From assembly GCF_000143415.4 (NCBI RefSeq), contig NW_003314298.1:251561-315560 (forward strand): a stretch of DNA of 64,000 bases, written 5' to 3'. Positions 20,771-32,221 of this stretch are shown here, piece after piece (positions within the stretch are counted from its first letter, which is position 1; each line of letters begins with the position of its first letter). This DNA is from Selaginella moellendorffii (lineage: Eukaryota; Streptophyta; Lycopodiopsida; Selaginellales; Selaginellaceae). A model generated the notes under the pieces. That model worked only from the letters and a program-made list of their open reading frames with translations, was not told the DNA's origin and searched no databases. The position numbers and the translations under genes were made by a program.

Positions 20771-23560
20771 TTAGTCACAGCTTAGGACATCACCATCAAC
20801 GTTTGGAAAACCATCTAGCATGTCAAAGAACATGAAGTTTATGCTCTCAAGCGGTCGCTTATGGATCTTCTGACAAAAGCACTCCCACTTTTGCCAGATA
20901 GCCATATTCTCAGCATCCTCTTTAAAAGATGCCATCAATGAACTGTAGGAGCTAATAAAGATCCTAACTTCACCACGAAATGCCATTGGAGAAACAAGGC
21001 AAATCTAGGGGGAGAAGACAAAGGTCAAATGTGAATTTAAGAAAAATTTACATACCAGTCATGTGGCATAAAAAATTTAGAAAAATTTACATAACCATCA
21101 TGTGGCATGTGGTAGATGTAAGTTCCTCCAAGTCCTCTTCTTAGGCATCAAGACGAGTTGGAATGAAGTTACTCCCGACAATTTTTGCTGCAACCATTTT
21201 GAGGAATTAAGAATAGGAGAGACTTAAGAGAAATATACCTCAAGAAGTTCCTCAGTTGTGGGCACGTCTTGAACGATCATCATCACTATTGATTGATTCC
21301 TCCAGATGTGGATTTGCACACTTTTGTTGAGGTAGAACTTCTTATACATTCTGGTTCTCTTACTCCACTTCATCCCGAGGAATTTTTTGCAAGTTGTTCT
21401 GACAACCATCTTCATTCTCTTTGCCATTGGCACCAACAGTGTTGACATTCTCATGGCCATCATCTTCATCATCCGGCATGTCTTCATTATTGCCTCTTGT
21501 AGCCTCTCGGTAGGTTGGTGCATAATTTGGCATCTCTAATTCCCAAGGACAAGCTCGCTTTATTGCTGTTAGAAATTTTGTTGTTGTCGGGTACATGCCT
21601 CCATCTCTTACACCATGCCTCAAGAGTCATTTGCATACTAGTGTTTCAAGAGGAATGCCTCTATTTTGGAAATACCTATAATAAAATATAAACAAATTGA
21701 ATATGGTTAAGAAACTGTATGTTACTTAAAAGCCACTCACTGTATAAAGGTTGCCCAAGTTGTTTATCAAATAGAGTCTTGCTTGTGGCCTTCTTTGGTA
21801 GCTAGTCCTCTCCGAGTTTTGTAAGCTCAGTGGTGACAAAGTCCTTGAATGGAAGTTGCTTAGGATCATCCCCTATGAAAGGTGTTAGAAACACCTCCCA
21901 TTCATATATAATTTGTGAAATGTAGACAGTCCTCTTTATTATAGTCTCCATCATATTGTCCAAACATTTTTCTCCATCTCTGAGTCTATTATTGAGGTCG
22001 TTCAGAATGTGTATCAGAATAGAGTCTTGCCCACTAAGAAATAACTTTTGTGAGTAACCTTCAAGTAAACACAAACAATACTTACTTTCATGACAAGCAA
22101 ACTCTGTTATAATATCAAACCACTCCTTTGGGCATTGAGGGTCAACCACACTAAGTAATTTCTTTACCTTTATTTTCTTTATGATGTTGATTTTCTTGTC
22201 AATTACAGTTAAATGCTCTGAGAGTTTTTGATCATTTTTAGCTTAATGCGACTATGCATATGCATCTTGCCTAACCTTCACCAATGGCTGAAGACATCAC
22301 AAACATTCTATGACAAGAAGTATACTTGGAAGAACATACCTTACTCCACACGGCTGTCATAAAAGCCATTAAATTCTTGTACCATCTATTGGCAATTTGA
22401 TGACCTCTTTAATGCCGAATAAGTGATGCTAAATTATCACTATAGTGGCTGTAGACTTCATCCTCATCGAGATTGGCAAGAAATTGGATCTGCTCGATAT
22501 CATATACTAGGCTTTTCTTTTGCACTACAAACTATCCCAACCTGCAAAACACAAATTGTTAAAAGTGATTGAAGATGGAATATTGGTGTGATAGACAAGA
22601 TCGTCTCAGAAGTATTCATTGATGCACTTCATCCACATACACCAGCGATGATTCCTATCGATAATGTAGAACATTTTCCCCACAAATTGTTGAGTCTCAA
22701 GATGTCTCATAAGCATGTTATCAAATTTGCAGGACTTCATTTTCCAAATGTCATCCCAAACCCTCTCGATTTCTAGTGACATCGAGAGGGCATTTGTCAT
22801 TCCTGGCTTGAAAACCGAAATAAGCAATATACCTATGTTTGTCTCGAGGCCATTCTATTTGTATAGACTATAGATATCCATGTTGACAAAGTGAGGTGAA
22901 GCAGACCAAACGATGCTTGTCTAAGTGAATTGACACAGTAAGATTTCTCAGATCATGTCTCCCGAGCCTTCCCACTTCAGAGACTCTAGAGTCATGTGAA
23001 CGGCCTTCTCTTTGGTTCTCAAAACTGTCTTTTGGAAGTGCTTGTTTACGACGTGTTCAAGTAGCTCCACTTCTCTTTCAGCTTCAACTACACCTCCAAT
23101 AGCACCATTATCAAATCTATCCCCCAGCTCAAGCCCAACACCCCCGTCAGGCACACTTGGGGACTGCTCTGTAATGCAGCTAGTTTTTGCCATATTTTGT
23201 GAATATGTTAAGAGTAGTGGCATTTGAGGTTGTGGCAGCAATGGCAGTGATGGCAACAGTTGCAATGGCGCTGGTGGTGGTGAGGTAATGGCAATGATGG
23301 CAATGGTGGTTGGTGGTAATGGTGGTGAAAGTAGTGTGGTAATGGCAGTCAAGGTGGTGGTGGCATTGATGGCGGTGGTGGCGGAAATGGGGGTGGATGT
23401 GGATTGGAGCTATCTGGTTGCGAAGATGGCAATGTAGACGGTAGAGTTGTTGCTATGGAAATCTCTATCTGAAGGTCAAATTGATTGTCATCCTAGATCT
23501 CGTCTTCCTCATGTCTTGTTCTCTTTGATCCAACATCTTTATCCTTTTCTAGTTTATTTT
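20771..23560 (-). pseudogene. Unrecognised repeated gene family, copy 2 (not interrupted by the transposon)
   Basis: Minus-strand blocks in order: a Lys/Asp-rich start near 23560-23460 (KDVGSKRTRHEEDE), a Pro-rich low-complexity stretch (23450-23230), VVNKHFQKTVLRTKEKAVH (about 23060), a block antisense to 22590-22776, VVQKKSLVYDIEQIQFLANL (about 22520), the block 22149-21802 (IKRTVYIS), then VRDGGMYPT and CPWELE (21610-21535) with an acidic tail. A last open stretch at 20986-20771 may be a 3' exon. Splice sites are plausible (CATACC at 22335 reads as a GTATG donor). There are in-frame stops, so it is either decayed or I have missed introns. Function unknown. Confidence 0.4.
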
Positions 23561-23689
23561 GTTTTCATTTCTAAAAATAAGAAAAACTCATTATAAAATA
23601 AAAATGTATAAGAAGTAATTGCATGGTGGTCATCCACTGGTACACTAGCGTACCAGCTGAGGGAGGCAACACCCAAGCCCACTTGATGT

Positions 23690-24062
23690 CCAGGCTAACT
23701 CAGCCCACAGCCTAGCCGAGTGCCCCGGCTGGGCCACACAGCCCAGTTCGCCAGCGTACCAGTGCGGCCCACACCGAGTGCCTGGCCAAATTCCCAGCCG
23801 AGTGCTCAGGCCAGGCCACACATGCTATCCTGGCCCACACAGGGCCACAGCCTGGCCGACTGCCCGCGCTGGTATGCCATGGCCGAGTTGCACTAAGTGC
23901 CCGGCCAAGTGCCTGGCCTAAGCACTTGGCGCGGGCCAAGCCACGTGGACGGGTTTGCTGGTGTACCAGCCCGCCCCACACTACCATGGCCAGCCCCCGC
24001 TGAGTTCCTGGCCGAGTGCCTGGCCAAGGCACTTGGCAAGGCCTAGGCCATGCAGGCAGGTT
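23690..24062. repeat. GC-rich degenerate repeat (CCGAGTGCCTGGCC units)
   Basis: Irregular repetition of GCCGAGTGCCTGGCCAA-like units with CCCACAC spacers, abruptly GC-rich between AT-rich flanks. It abuts the presumed 5' end of the Ty3 element. No coding signal. Confidence 0.6.
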
Positions 24063-24427
24063 GTATGTATGTGTTGCACCTAAGACTTGGGATTTAGAGG
24101 GTCCCATGATCAAGTCTTGTGGTACCAAGGGATGTTAGGAACCTGGAGGCTTGGTGTGCCTGGCTGCTTGTGCTTGCGGGGAGTGTAGCTGAACCTTAAG
24201 TCCAGTCTAACCCGGGGAGGGGGATTGGGAGAGATTTGGAAATCCGTGGATGGATGGCTAACGCTCCGTTGCTCGTGCAGTGAGTAGCTAAAACAAAGTA
24301 AGACCAAGTAGGAGCTGGTACCATAGGCGGGAACCTTGGCGAGGGAACTTAGCTAAAGATAAGGCAGTGTTAGTCGGATAAACGAGGTAAGCTAGCAAAT
24401 TGGAAAGGAAAAATTTGTGGCTTACAA

Positions 24428-24517
24428 TTTGGTATTGGAGCCTTTTCCTCAGTTCTAGCGAAGGCAAAGGCGGGGCATAATTTGGTATTGGAGCCTTTTC
24501 CTCAGTTCTAGCGAAGG
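24428..24517 (+). repeat. 53-bp tandem duplication of the primer-binding region
   Basis: TTTGGTATTGGAGCCTTTTC continuing to AGCGAAGG occurs at 24428 and again at 24481, so the element has two potential primer-binding sites in a row. Confidence 0.8.
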
Positions 24518-24538
24518 ATAGAGGCGGATTGCTGGGAG

Positions 24539-25720
24539 ATGGCAAAGGCGAGGTGTAAACGAACCAAGGCAAAGACAAAACCTCCATTAGAGCTGGAGCT
24601 CCTGGTCGAACAAGAGGCTATGGATGAGGAATCCTTGCATGAGGAGGACTCTAGTGAGAAAATTTCCAAACAGGAGTCCGATGGTGAGGTTTGGTCGTCC
24701 AAGGCTCGATTGGATGTTCTAGAAGGACAATTGGCATAGACCAATGTCCTACTGGAGACTCTCATACGCAAGCTAAAGCGTGACAAAAAGCAGAAAAAAA
24801 AAGCGAAAGACTGCGGATGCTGGCAGTGCAGAAGGTGTGGACCCTTCGGTAGGGACTGAGGCAGAACCAAATAAAGTCGAACAGACTGAAGTGGAATTAG
24901 TCCCTCAAACAATTCCCAAGAACAAACCAAAGCCCCCACTGGTCTTCAAGGGAGTGAATGACTATAAGGTGGTGGAGGATTGCTTTTACGATATGGAGGA
25001 CTACGTCCAAGCATTGCGGTTACCGAGCTCGGAGAAGGTCCCATGTGCAAAACCATACTTGGCAAACAATGCCAAGTCTTGGTGGAGAACAACAGAGGCT
25101 AACAAAGGACTGGTAGCCACTTGGGAAATGATGAAGGCAAAGATCTACGCGATATACATTCCTTCGAATGCTACTTTGCACCTAAAGGATGAGTTGAGTA
25201 GGCTAAAGTAGATCAGAAGCATTCAAGAGTATGTGATACTAGTCACAGATATGGGTGATATAGATGCATTCCATGCCTTTATATTAGGCTTGCAAACTTG
25301 GGCTCGCGGTGAGGTGATACGTTAGAACCTGACCAACTACAAGGAAGTGTTAGATGTGGCTATCAAAGTGCATTTCAACGATAACCTGCGAAAAGGGAAC
25401 ACGATAGGGTCGGGGTCCACGTTTAGCAAAGGGGCCAAACCAAGGGGAACATATAGCAAAGGGAAATTCAAGAAGAGTTTCTCTAAGAATGAGTCCTCGA
25501 GGTTCCGGAAAGGTAGATTTGGTGGCCAGCGAGTGAGTATGTGGGGGAGTCAAGCAAAAAGAGACAAACTCATGGATTAAAAGGGCAAGTTGGCTAGCAA
25601 CATGGGAAACAACATATGCTACAACTGCGGTGAAGTGGGACACTTCTCTAGGGAATGTCCTTACCCAAAGAAGGCTAAAGCTAATATAGCCATTAAGTCG
25701 AGTGAAATCTAAACTGAGGT
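24539..25720 (+). pseudogene. Ty3 gag: capsid region and CCHC zinc knuckle
   Basis: Starts at ATG 24539 (MAKARCKRTKAK), stops at 24739, and is taken up again in a shifted frame from about 24780. A capsid-like segment (YDMEDYVQALRLP ... AKSWWRTTEANKG) lies at about 24960-25200, and the zinc knuckle CYNCGEVGHFSREC at 25617-25660. Stops at 25209, 25323 and 25578 break it. It would form the nucleocapsid shell and bind the element RNA. Confidence 0.65.
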
Positions 25721-25799
25721 ACGTGATCCAGTCCCTAACTCAAAGTTACTCATTACACGAGCAACTTTGGTAGAGAGTCGTTTGCGACATCTACTAGCC

Positions 25800-28080
25800 C
25801 TCTGAGCTTCCCTCGGAGGTAGCTTTGTTAAGATCGTTATTGATACGGGTGCTTCAGATAATTTTGTGGCTACAGATATAGTCCGGCAAGTTGGACTAAC
25901 GGTGCAGCAGCTAGGCAAACCATAGAGTTTGTTCAAAGTAGCCAAAGCACCGATGAGGTACTTCGACAAGCGAAAGTCGAAGTAGGGACATGGAAAGTAG
26001 ACATTGATTTCATTCTGTTGGACATGGCAGGATTTGACATAATCTTCGGGATGGATTGGTTCAATTGGTTCGACATAGACAAAGTAGGAACCTTGTGGTA
26101 CTAGCGAATGCCCAAGGAAGAAGATCTAGCATGGAGGCCCAGGATCTAAAGGTAGGACAATGCAAGGCCAAAGATTCCTGCCTAAACCTGGTGTCCACGA
26201 GAGGACAACTCACTTAAGAAACCAAGGCAACATTTTTGTGCTTACTCTCGGTGAAGAGTGACATATACCATGCCAGAGGAGCTAGTCACTGTATAGGGCA
26301 CCAGTGTTATTTGTGAAAAAGAAAGATGGATCTATAGACTACCAATTGCTCAACAAGTATACAAAGAAGAACAAGTACCCTTTGCCAAAGATTGAGGACC
26401 TATTCGATAGGTTGGGAAAAGCAAAATACTTCTCGAGGATTGACCTAAGGTCAGGATACTACCAGATCAGGTAGCAGAGGAAGATGTCGAGTAGACAACA
26501 TGTCGAACAAGGTATGGGAGCTTGAGTTTCTGGTGATGCCCTTTGGGCTATGCAATGTGCCGGCAATATTTTCGGCGTTGATGAACCACATCTTTGTACC
26601 CTATTTGGATCACTTTGTGGTCATATATATTGATGACATCCTGATCTATAGCAAAATGCTAGAGGAGCATGCCGAACACTTGACAAAGGTGTTTGAGAAA
26701 CTAAAGGAACACTAGCTGTATACTAAAGAGAGCAAATGTGACTTTGCTCAACAAGAGGTAAAGTTTCTCGGGCATGTGGTAGGCAAGGACGGGCTCAAGG
26801 TGGACCCTGAGAAGGTCCAAGTGATCCAAGATTGGGAGCGACCATTAAATGTACACAAGTTAAAGGCATTCTTGGGGTTATGCAACTACTACGGAAAGTT
26901 TATCAAAATTTATTCGAGAGTAGCCCTACCCTTAACGAACCAAACAGGAAAAAGGAAGATGGTATGGACAGCGGAATGCGAAGCGGCATTTGTCCACCTC
27001 TAGGGGAAGTTGAGGAAGGCTCCCGTGTTGGCATTACCAGACTTTGGTAAGGACTTTGAGGTAGAAACAAATGCTTCAGACTTTGCATTGGGTGCAATTT
27101 TGAAGCAAGACAACCATCCAGTAGCGTTCTTCTTGAAGAAGTTGGATAAGGCTCAATGGAAGTGGCCTACCCACGAGAAGGAATTGTTTACAGTGGTTAA
27201 GGCGCTCAAGGAGTGGCGACACTACCTTGGGAGACACTTCAAGGTTTACACGGACAATGTGGCAATGAAACACTTCTTGTCACAGCCCGACCTAAGAGGG
27301 AAACAGGGTCGGTGGGCTAATGCTATAACTAAGTTTGATTGCAATATTCTGTACAAGCCTGGGAAGAGCAACATCGTGGCGGATGCGCTAAGTCGAAAAG
27401 CGAGCTTGAAGTTGGTGATATCTAACGTGACAGCAACCTTTTGGGATGATATGTGGACAGCATATGAGAACGATGGTCTAGCACAGGAAGTGTTGTTGAG
27501 GAATCTAGAGGCACGAGAAGCTCACCAAAGAGGTGAACTGCCAACGGAAAAGAAAATGGGCTATGCGAAACACAATGGACTCATCTATTACAAGTAAACG
27601 AGGGTGTATGTTCCAGAAGGGAAACTAAGGAAGGTAGCCTTAGAAGAGTGTCATGACAGACCTTTTGCGGGACACGGTGGAATGCCCAAAATGATGGGCT
27701 TACTCAAGAGGAAGTACCACTGGCCAGATATGGCTAAGGACATCAAAGACTATGTAAAGACATGTCCAACATGTCAGCAAGTCAAAGCCATGACTAAGGC
27801 TAATGGGGGTTTGTTACAAAACATCCCAATTCTAGATTATCCATGGAAATGTCTTACGATGGACTTTATTATGGGACTCCCCCCAAGTGAGGGGTTTGAT
27901 GCAATATTTGTGGTGGTGGACCGATTTTCAAAGATGGCACATTTCATACCCACCACAATGGAGGTGGATGCGGAAGGTGTGGCAAAGCTATTCTTCGAAC
28001 AAGTGGTTCGAGTGTGGGTAAAGCCAGAGGAGATCATCTTAGATCGAGATAAGATCTTCACCAGCAGGTTCTGAAGAACT
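25800..28080 (+). pseudogene. Ty3 pol: protease, reverse transcriptase, RNase H, integrase core
   Basis: Protease signature VIDTGASDNFV at about 25835-25867. Reverse transcriptase: [10 protein letters not shown] at 26445, [12 protein letters not shown] at 26530 and the catalytic YIDDILIYS at 26628; the middle is frameshifted. RNase H: ETNASDFALGAIL, HEKELFTVVKALKEWRHYL, YTDN and NIVADALSRK (27060-27400). Integrase: zinc-binding H..H..CPTC (27650-27780), first Asp in TMDFIMGLP, second in ILDRDKIF (28045). Stops occur between blocks (for example TAA at 27597). It copies and integrates the element in intact relatives. Confidence 0.8.
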
Positions 28081-28138
28081 CTCCTGGAACAGTATTGCAC
28101 CAAGTTGAAATTCAGCACATCTTATCACTCACAGACAG

Positions 28139-28186
28139 GTAATGGGGTATTAAGTCAAATTGGATGGCACTAACACTTCTTGACAG
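28139..28186 (+). other. Intron-like 48-nt insertion in the Ty3 integrase
   Basis: GTAATG...GACAG interrupts the highly conserved integrase segment exactly: SQT before it, then DRQTERVNRQLE after it, in frame if it is removed (phase 1). Size and ends equal those of the host gene introns in this window. Confidence 0.65.
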
Positions 28187-29020
28187 ATAGACAAACAGAA
28201 AGGGTGAATAGGCAGTTGGAGGATTATTTGCAATGCTATGTCTCTGGAAATCAAATTGATTGGGTAAGTCATTTGGGACTTGTGGAAATGTGCTATAACA
28301 ACTCACCACACTCAAGTATCAGGGTGAGTCCATGGGAAGTCATCAATGGGTGAGCTATTGAAGGTCCTGTGGAAGTTAGCGTGGCCGAGTACCATGAAGA
28401 GTTACCCGCAGTGGAGGCATTCACGGCGGAAAGACTCAACATTTGGAATCTAGTGAGGGATTCCTTGGAACGGGCCCAACAAAGGCAAATCAAACATGCG
28501 AACCAGAAGTGTCGAGACGTAGAGTTCCAACCTGGGGAGAAGGTGTGGCTAAACACCAAAAACATAAGGCTACCAAGTGGGATCAGCCGGAAGTTAATCC
28601 AAAGGTAAGATGCATGTATTCCTGGAAATGAATTGATCTTGAGTTCCTTAAACAGGTTCACGGGGCCTCATGAGATTGAGGCACGAATTGGTAAAGTGGC
28701 TTATCGCCTCTGACTTCCTTGAGAGATGGGGAAGATGCACCAAGTGGTCCATGTGAACTTACTCAAGTTGTACTTTGAGGATCCACTTTGCAAAGACCAA
28801 GTGAGACCTTTACCTGAGGTTATCCAAAGGGAAGAGGAATACAAAGTGGAGGCCATCCTCAATGCGCGCAAAAGCAAGCGACAAGGACACGAGGTGAGAG
28901 AGTTCCATGTAAAGTGAAAAGGCTTTCCACACTACGAAACAACGTGGGAACCGGAAGAGAACCTAGCAAATGCGCGAGATCTAATGGAGGAATTTCTGCA
29001 AAGCAGAACCCTATGTACTT
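28187..29020 (+). pseudogene. Ty3 pol 3' part: integrase C-terminus and chromodomain
   Basis: TERVNRQLEDYL carries the third catalytic residue (Glu). Then come ERAQQRQIKHANQKCRDVEF, a GEKVWLNTKNIRL block, RFTGPHEI, MHQVVHVNLLKLYF and a chromodomain (YKVEAILNARKSKRQGHEVR ... TTWEPEENLANA) at 28839-28990. The chromodomain is the hallmark of chromoviruses and targets integration to modified histones in known relatives. TGA stops occur at 28711 and 28720 and TGA replaces a Trp codon near 28916. Confidence 0.75.
28605..28655 (+). other. Second intron-like insertion (51 nt) in the Ty3 pol
   Basis: GTAAGATGC...AAACAG lies between LIQR and FTGPHEI. Removing it restores one continuous frame (codon AG|G). 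Donor GTAAG and acceptor ACAG match the spliceosomal consensus seen in neighbouring genes. Confidence 0.65.
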
Positions 29021-29100
29021 ATGCAAAGTTCAATTAAAAGCATCCATTTGTGAAGTTGAGCAATGGCATATGTTGGGACCTGAAGGCGCGCCGAAGGTAA

Positions 29101-29780
29101 GCTAATTAGCATGGGTTAGCTAGGTCAACCAAGTGTAGAGAACTATGCCCAACTTCTCATAAGGATGTCGAATCCGTAAACATATTCTACAGAGGTTGGG
29201 TTCAAGTCCCAACCCCCTAGTAAAGCAAGGCTGGGTTCAAGTCCCAACCCCATACTAGGGCGTGGTGGGGTGAGGGGTATAGGGACACCTATATTCCATT
29301 GTCATGGGCTCTTGGCCGGGGAGGCTAACTTAGGCACACTACTAAGTGGGGGGATGCCCCCGGAGACATAATCTACAAATCGTAGGATTAAAAAGAGACG
29401 TTCGATGTGGGCATTGAACTTCTCCTATGGGTGGTGGAGCGACCAAGCGGGACTCGTGGCAAAGGTTGGGATATAGAAGCACACATCCCTCCAATGTTTC
29501 ACTCTCTCGTTTGCTAGGCCAGGCCAAATTGCTCTCACTCCGCCCGGTGAGGAAAAGAATCCATTTTACTCTTGAGTGAAAAGTACATAGTTTTTAAATT
29601 TACACCAAGTTTTTCAAACCCCTCAAGTAGTCCCGGATCAATTTCGACATGAAGACCTCGATGAAGCCCCATTTACTCTGCCCCGTCTTTGTTGCGGATG
29701 ACATCCCTGGCTTCATATGCCGCTAACGGTGGTTGTAGCCAGGCCTCGCAGGCTTTCGAGAAGATGGCATGGACGTGGTT
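29101..29780. other. Spacer with two tRNA T-arm-like repeats
   Basis: GGTTGGGTTCAAGTCCCAAC at 29194 and CTGGGTTCAAGTCCCAACCC at 29230 each form a 5-bp stem around the canonical T-loop TTCAAGT and match the pol III B box. I could not fold a full tRNA around either. The rest (29270-29780) shows no gene. Confidence 0.4.
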
Positions 29781-31140
29781 TCAGGCAAGTGTGTTACCAT
29801 GGTGTTCTCCCAAACTTTTTAAAGCTTTATTTACATTGAGGAACCTCGCGACCAAGAGTGCAATCGCCCAACAATCCATCTCTCTCGCCTGGAGCAGCAC
29901 ATACAAGAGTATGGCACAAACACATCCCACCACGAGATTGGATCCCTGCGAGATGGCAATGCAGCAGAGCATCACAAACAAGTCCCTCCTACTAGTTTGA
30001 TCCCGGCACGCCATCGCCTGCCCCGGAGAAGAGCAGCAAGATCCCCAGCAGTCTCACTGGAAAAGCTGGGAGAATTCTCACCAGTGAGCTCCCCAAGAGA
30101 AGCCCCAGCACAAGCTTGCCATCGCCACCCCACTCGTGGCTCCGAAACAATACTGCCCGGCCAGTCCTCCAGCGCCATGGAAAACCAGGAGAGCTCCAAA
30201 CCAGCAGCCCCCGAGACTTTGGTCGGAGTCACGGCGTCCTTCTTGGCTGGGAAGAGATCGCTCGAGAGCTTGCAAACCGCCACCACCGAGTTGAGGATGG
30301 TGAGAGGGAGCTGCAGGATGGCGGCTCTCACAAACCCCGTCTTCCAGTCGTGGGAAGAGATTCGAGCGATCTGTGGCGTGGCCGGGCCAAACTGGAGCTC
30401 CTTGAGAATGTGTGGCCTCCTCACGAACGCCAGGAGGATCCCGAGCACGAACACTGCCAAGGCAGTCGGGATCCTCTGGAAAAACGTCACGAGCTTTGAC
30501 AATCTCGCTTGATGTTCTTCACGGTGCTCTTCATGATCATCATGATGACGATCACCTTCACTGTTCGTCACAAAGTACTCGTAGCCCTCGCCGGATCCAT
30601 TCACCAGCACGATAAATGCGAAGCAAATCACTGCGAGGAGAATTCCATCCAAGCCCAGCCATGGTCAATCACCCATTGCCTTGTCCCTAGAGAGATTTTG
30701 ATCCTTCATCACGTACTTGACAGCCTTGACCGCGAAAGAGAGCCCATGCGCAAGCTGGATGCCACGAACCACCGGCAATGGCACGATCCAAGCCACGACC
30801 CGTGATCAAGCCCGTGATTCCAAGCACAAACACGATTGCAGACACAGTGATCCCCGCGGCCATGATCTCATCCACACTGAGATGCTTGGATTCGGTGAAG
30901 GCCACCGCCGCGATGGATTTCATGGGCTGGACAGGCATCGGCCCGCCAAAGAGCACGCTGGTGAGAATGTTGTAGATGCCCGTGGTGATGAGAGACGTAC
31001 CAGGATCCATGCCATTGACGAGAGCTAGAGCCACGACGATCGGGATGAATGGTGCCCAGGTCGCCCAGCGAGCCGCTGAGCTCCTGCCATGGCCGCCTGC
31101 ACTGGAGATTGCCGCGCAGCCCTGTGCCATCACTGGGAGA
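29781..31140 (-). pseudogene. MOT1: Molybdate transporter MOT1-like (SULTR5 type) pseudogene
   Basis: Successive frames on the minus strand rebuild an intronless MOT1-like protein: SGSLGDLGT, then FIPIVVALALVNG, GGPMPVQPMKSIAAVAF, a VLGITGLITGRG helix, VPLPVVRGIQLAHGLSFAVK, LDGILLAVICFAFIVL, FGPATPQIA, HGAGGLAGQY and LLGILLLFSGAG. At least four frame changes are needed (near 31050, 30795, 30210 and 30040) and a TGA lies at about 30667. MOT1 proteins move molybdate across plasma, mitochondrial or vacuolar membranes in plants. The fragmentation shows that this copy is dead. Sequence quality could explain one shift but not all. Confidence 0.75.
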
Positions 31141-31426
31141 ATCCACCGCTCCTCCCGCTCGCCCCTCTTCCTCCCACTGACCTCCAAGAACCCTAAATTT
31201 ATATAGTCCATGGCTCTTGTACTTTACCTTGGAAATGAGCAAAGAATTTTCTCTTTAATCATACATGATGATCTGTTACCCTCTTTAATCACGAGGACAC
31301 AGAATCTATACTCACTCTAGTTTCAAACAAAATTGCTACTATTTGCTAGTAGAACATAGGCAAAAGAATTCCTAGAATCTACACTTAAAGCTTGTTCAAG
31401 CACACAACACCATGAGATCTTTGTCC

Positions 31427-31835
31427 TCAATTTCTAGACTTTGCTCCCAACAAGCACGTCCAATCCACTGAAACTGGCATGTAAGTCATGCTCCTCACAA
31501 GTTCCTGGACCTCTTCCATACACCCAGCTCGCCCCAAGCAATCCACCATGCAGCAGTAAACTTGCCTCGATCCTTGGTAGTGGCGAGATGCCCTTCTTGG
31601 GCGTGCCAAGAACATAATGACTCACAAGTGGCAATTGCGTCGCTCCATGGAGTCAAACACTGCTCGCGCGCGCTGGATCTTGCCCAGCTTGCCATACCGA
31701 AGGATGACGAGATTGGAGAGGTAGCTGGGCGATCTCGATCCGGGAATGGGCATCGCTCGCCTGCGAGGAATTGGTCGCGGAAGTGATGAGATCCACACAC
31801 TCGGACTTGGACAGCATCAGTTTCGCTCGACACCG
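31427..31835 (-). pseudogene. Pentatricopeptide repeat (PPR) protein fragment
   Basis: The minus strand reads LSNLVILRYGKLGKIQRARA with VFDSMERRN (one PPR unit, near 31735-31650), then after a frame change CCMVDCLGRAGCMEEVQELV and VDWTCLLGA (31560-31440), the usual C-terminal PLS-class repeat. Only about two units remain. PPR proteins of this class act in organelle RNA processing and editing. It is truncated on both sides and broken by frameshifts. Confidence 0.7.
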
Positions 31836-32221
31836 AAGCTAGCCACTCACGAGATTAGAGAGAAGGGAGAGATTAGGGAAATTCTTGATGGCATCCTTCC
31901 AAAGTAGCGCTTCCCGGATCCCCTAGCTTGGTTTGTTCATTCTAGTGAGTCAATGCATTGCAAAGAGCTTTTCCTAGCTGCCTTCAAACAGTTTCCTTAG
32001 GCACTATAGAAATTAAAAGTGTGTAATTTGTGAACCTTAAAGTGAAATAAAAATGACACTACACACTCATATAAATATGATAATTCAACTTATTCATTCA
32101 TTGTTCATAGCTTTTTCAATGGCTCTCATGGCTTCAACGTGTGTGTGGCCAGAAGAGAGATGCTATAGTCTGAAAAAGCTAATCCTTATGTACAGTTTGA
32201 AAAGTTGGTCCCCACGTCCAT
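31836..32221. repeat. Spacer with a segment repeated at 37.37 kb
   Basis: No gene. 32138-32210 (GTGTGTGGCCAGAAGAGAGA... TATGTACAGTTTGAAAA) is a direct repeat of 37366-37432 beside the Crinkler copies. Confidence 0.6.

Larger units (their letters stand above)
24134..29100 (+). mobile_element. Ty3/gypsy chromovirus-type LTR retrotransposon, decayed
   Basis: Gag and pol domains appear in the chromovirus order on one strand, ending in a chromodomain. A primer-binding-like site TTGGTATTGGAGCC (24429-24442; compare the usual TGGTATCAGAGCC of initiator-tRNA sites) marks the end of the presumed 5' LTR, which may start TGTTAGGAACCTGGAGGC at 24134. A similar TGTTGGGACCTGAAGGC occurs at 29070, but the two regions diverge beyond that, so the LTR limits are weak. 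Many in-frame stops make it inactive. Confidence 0.75.
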
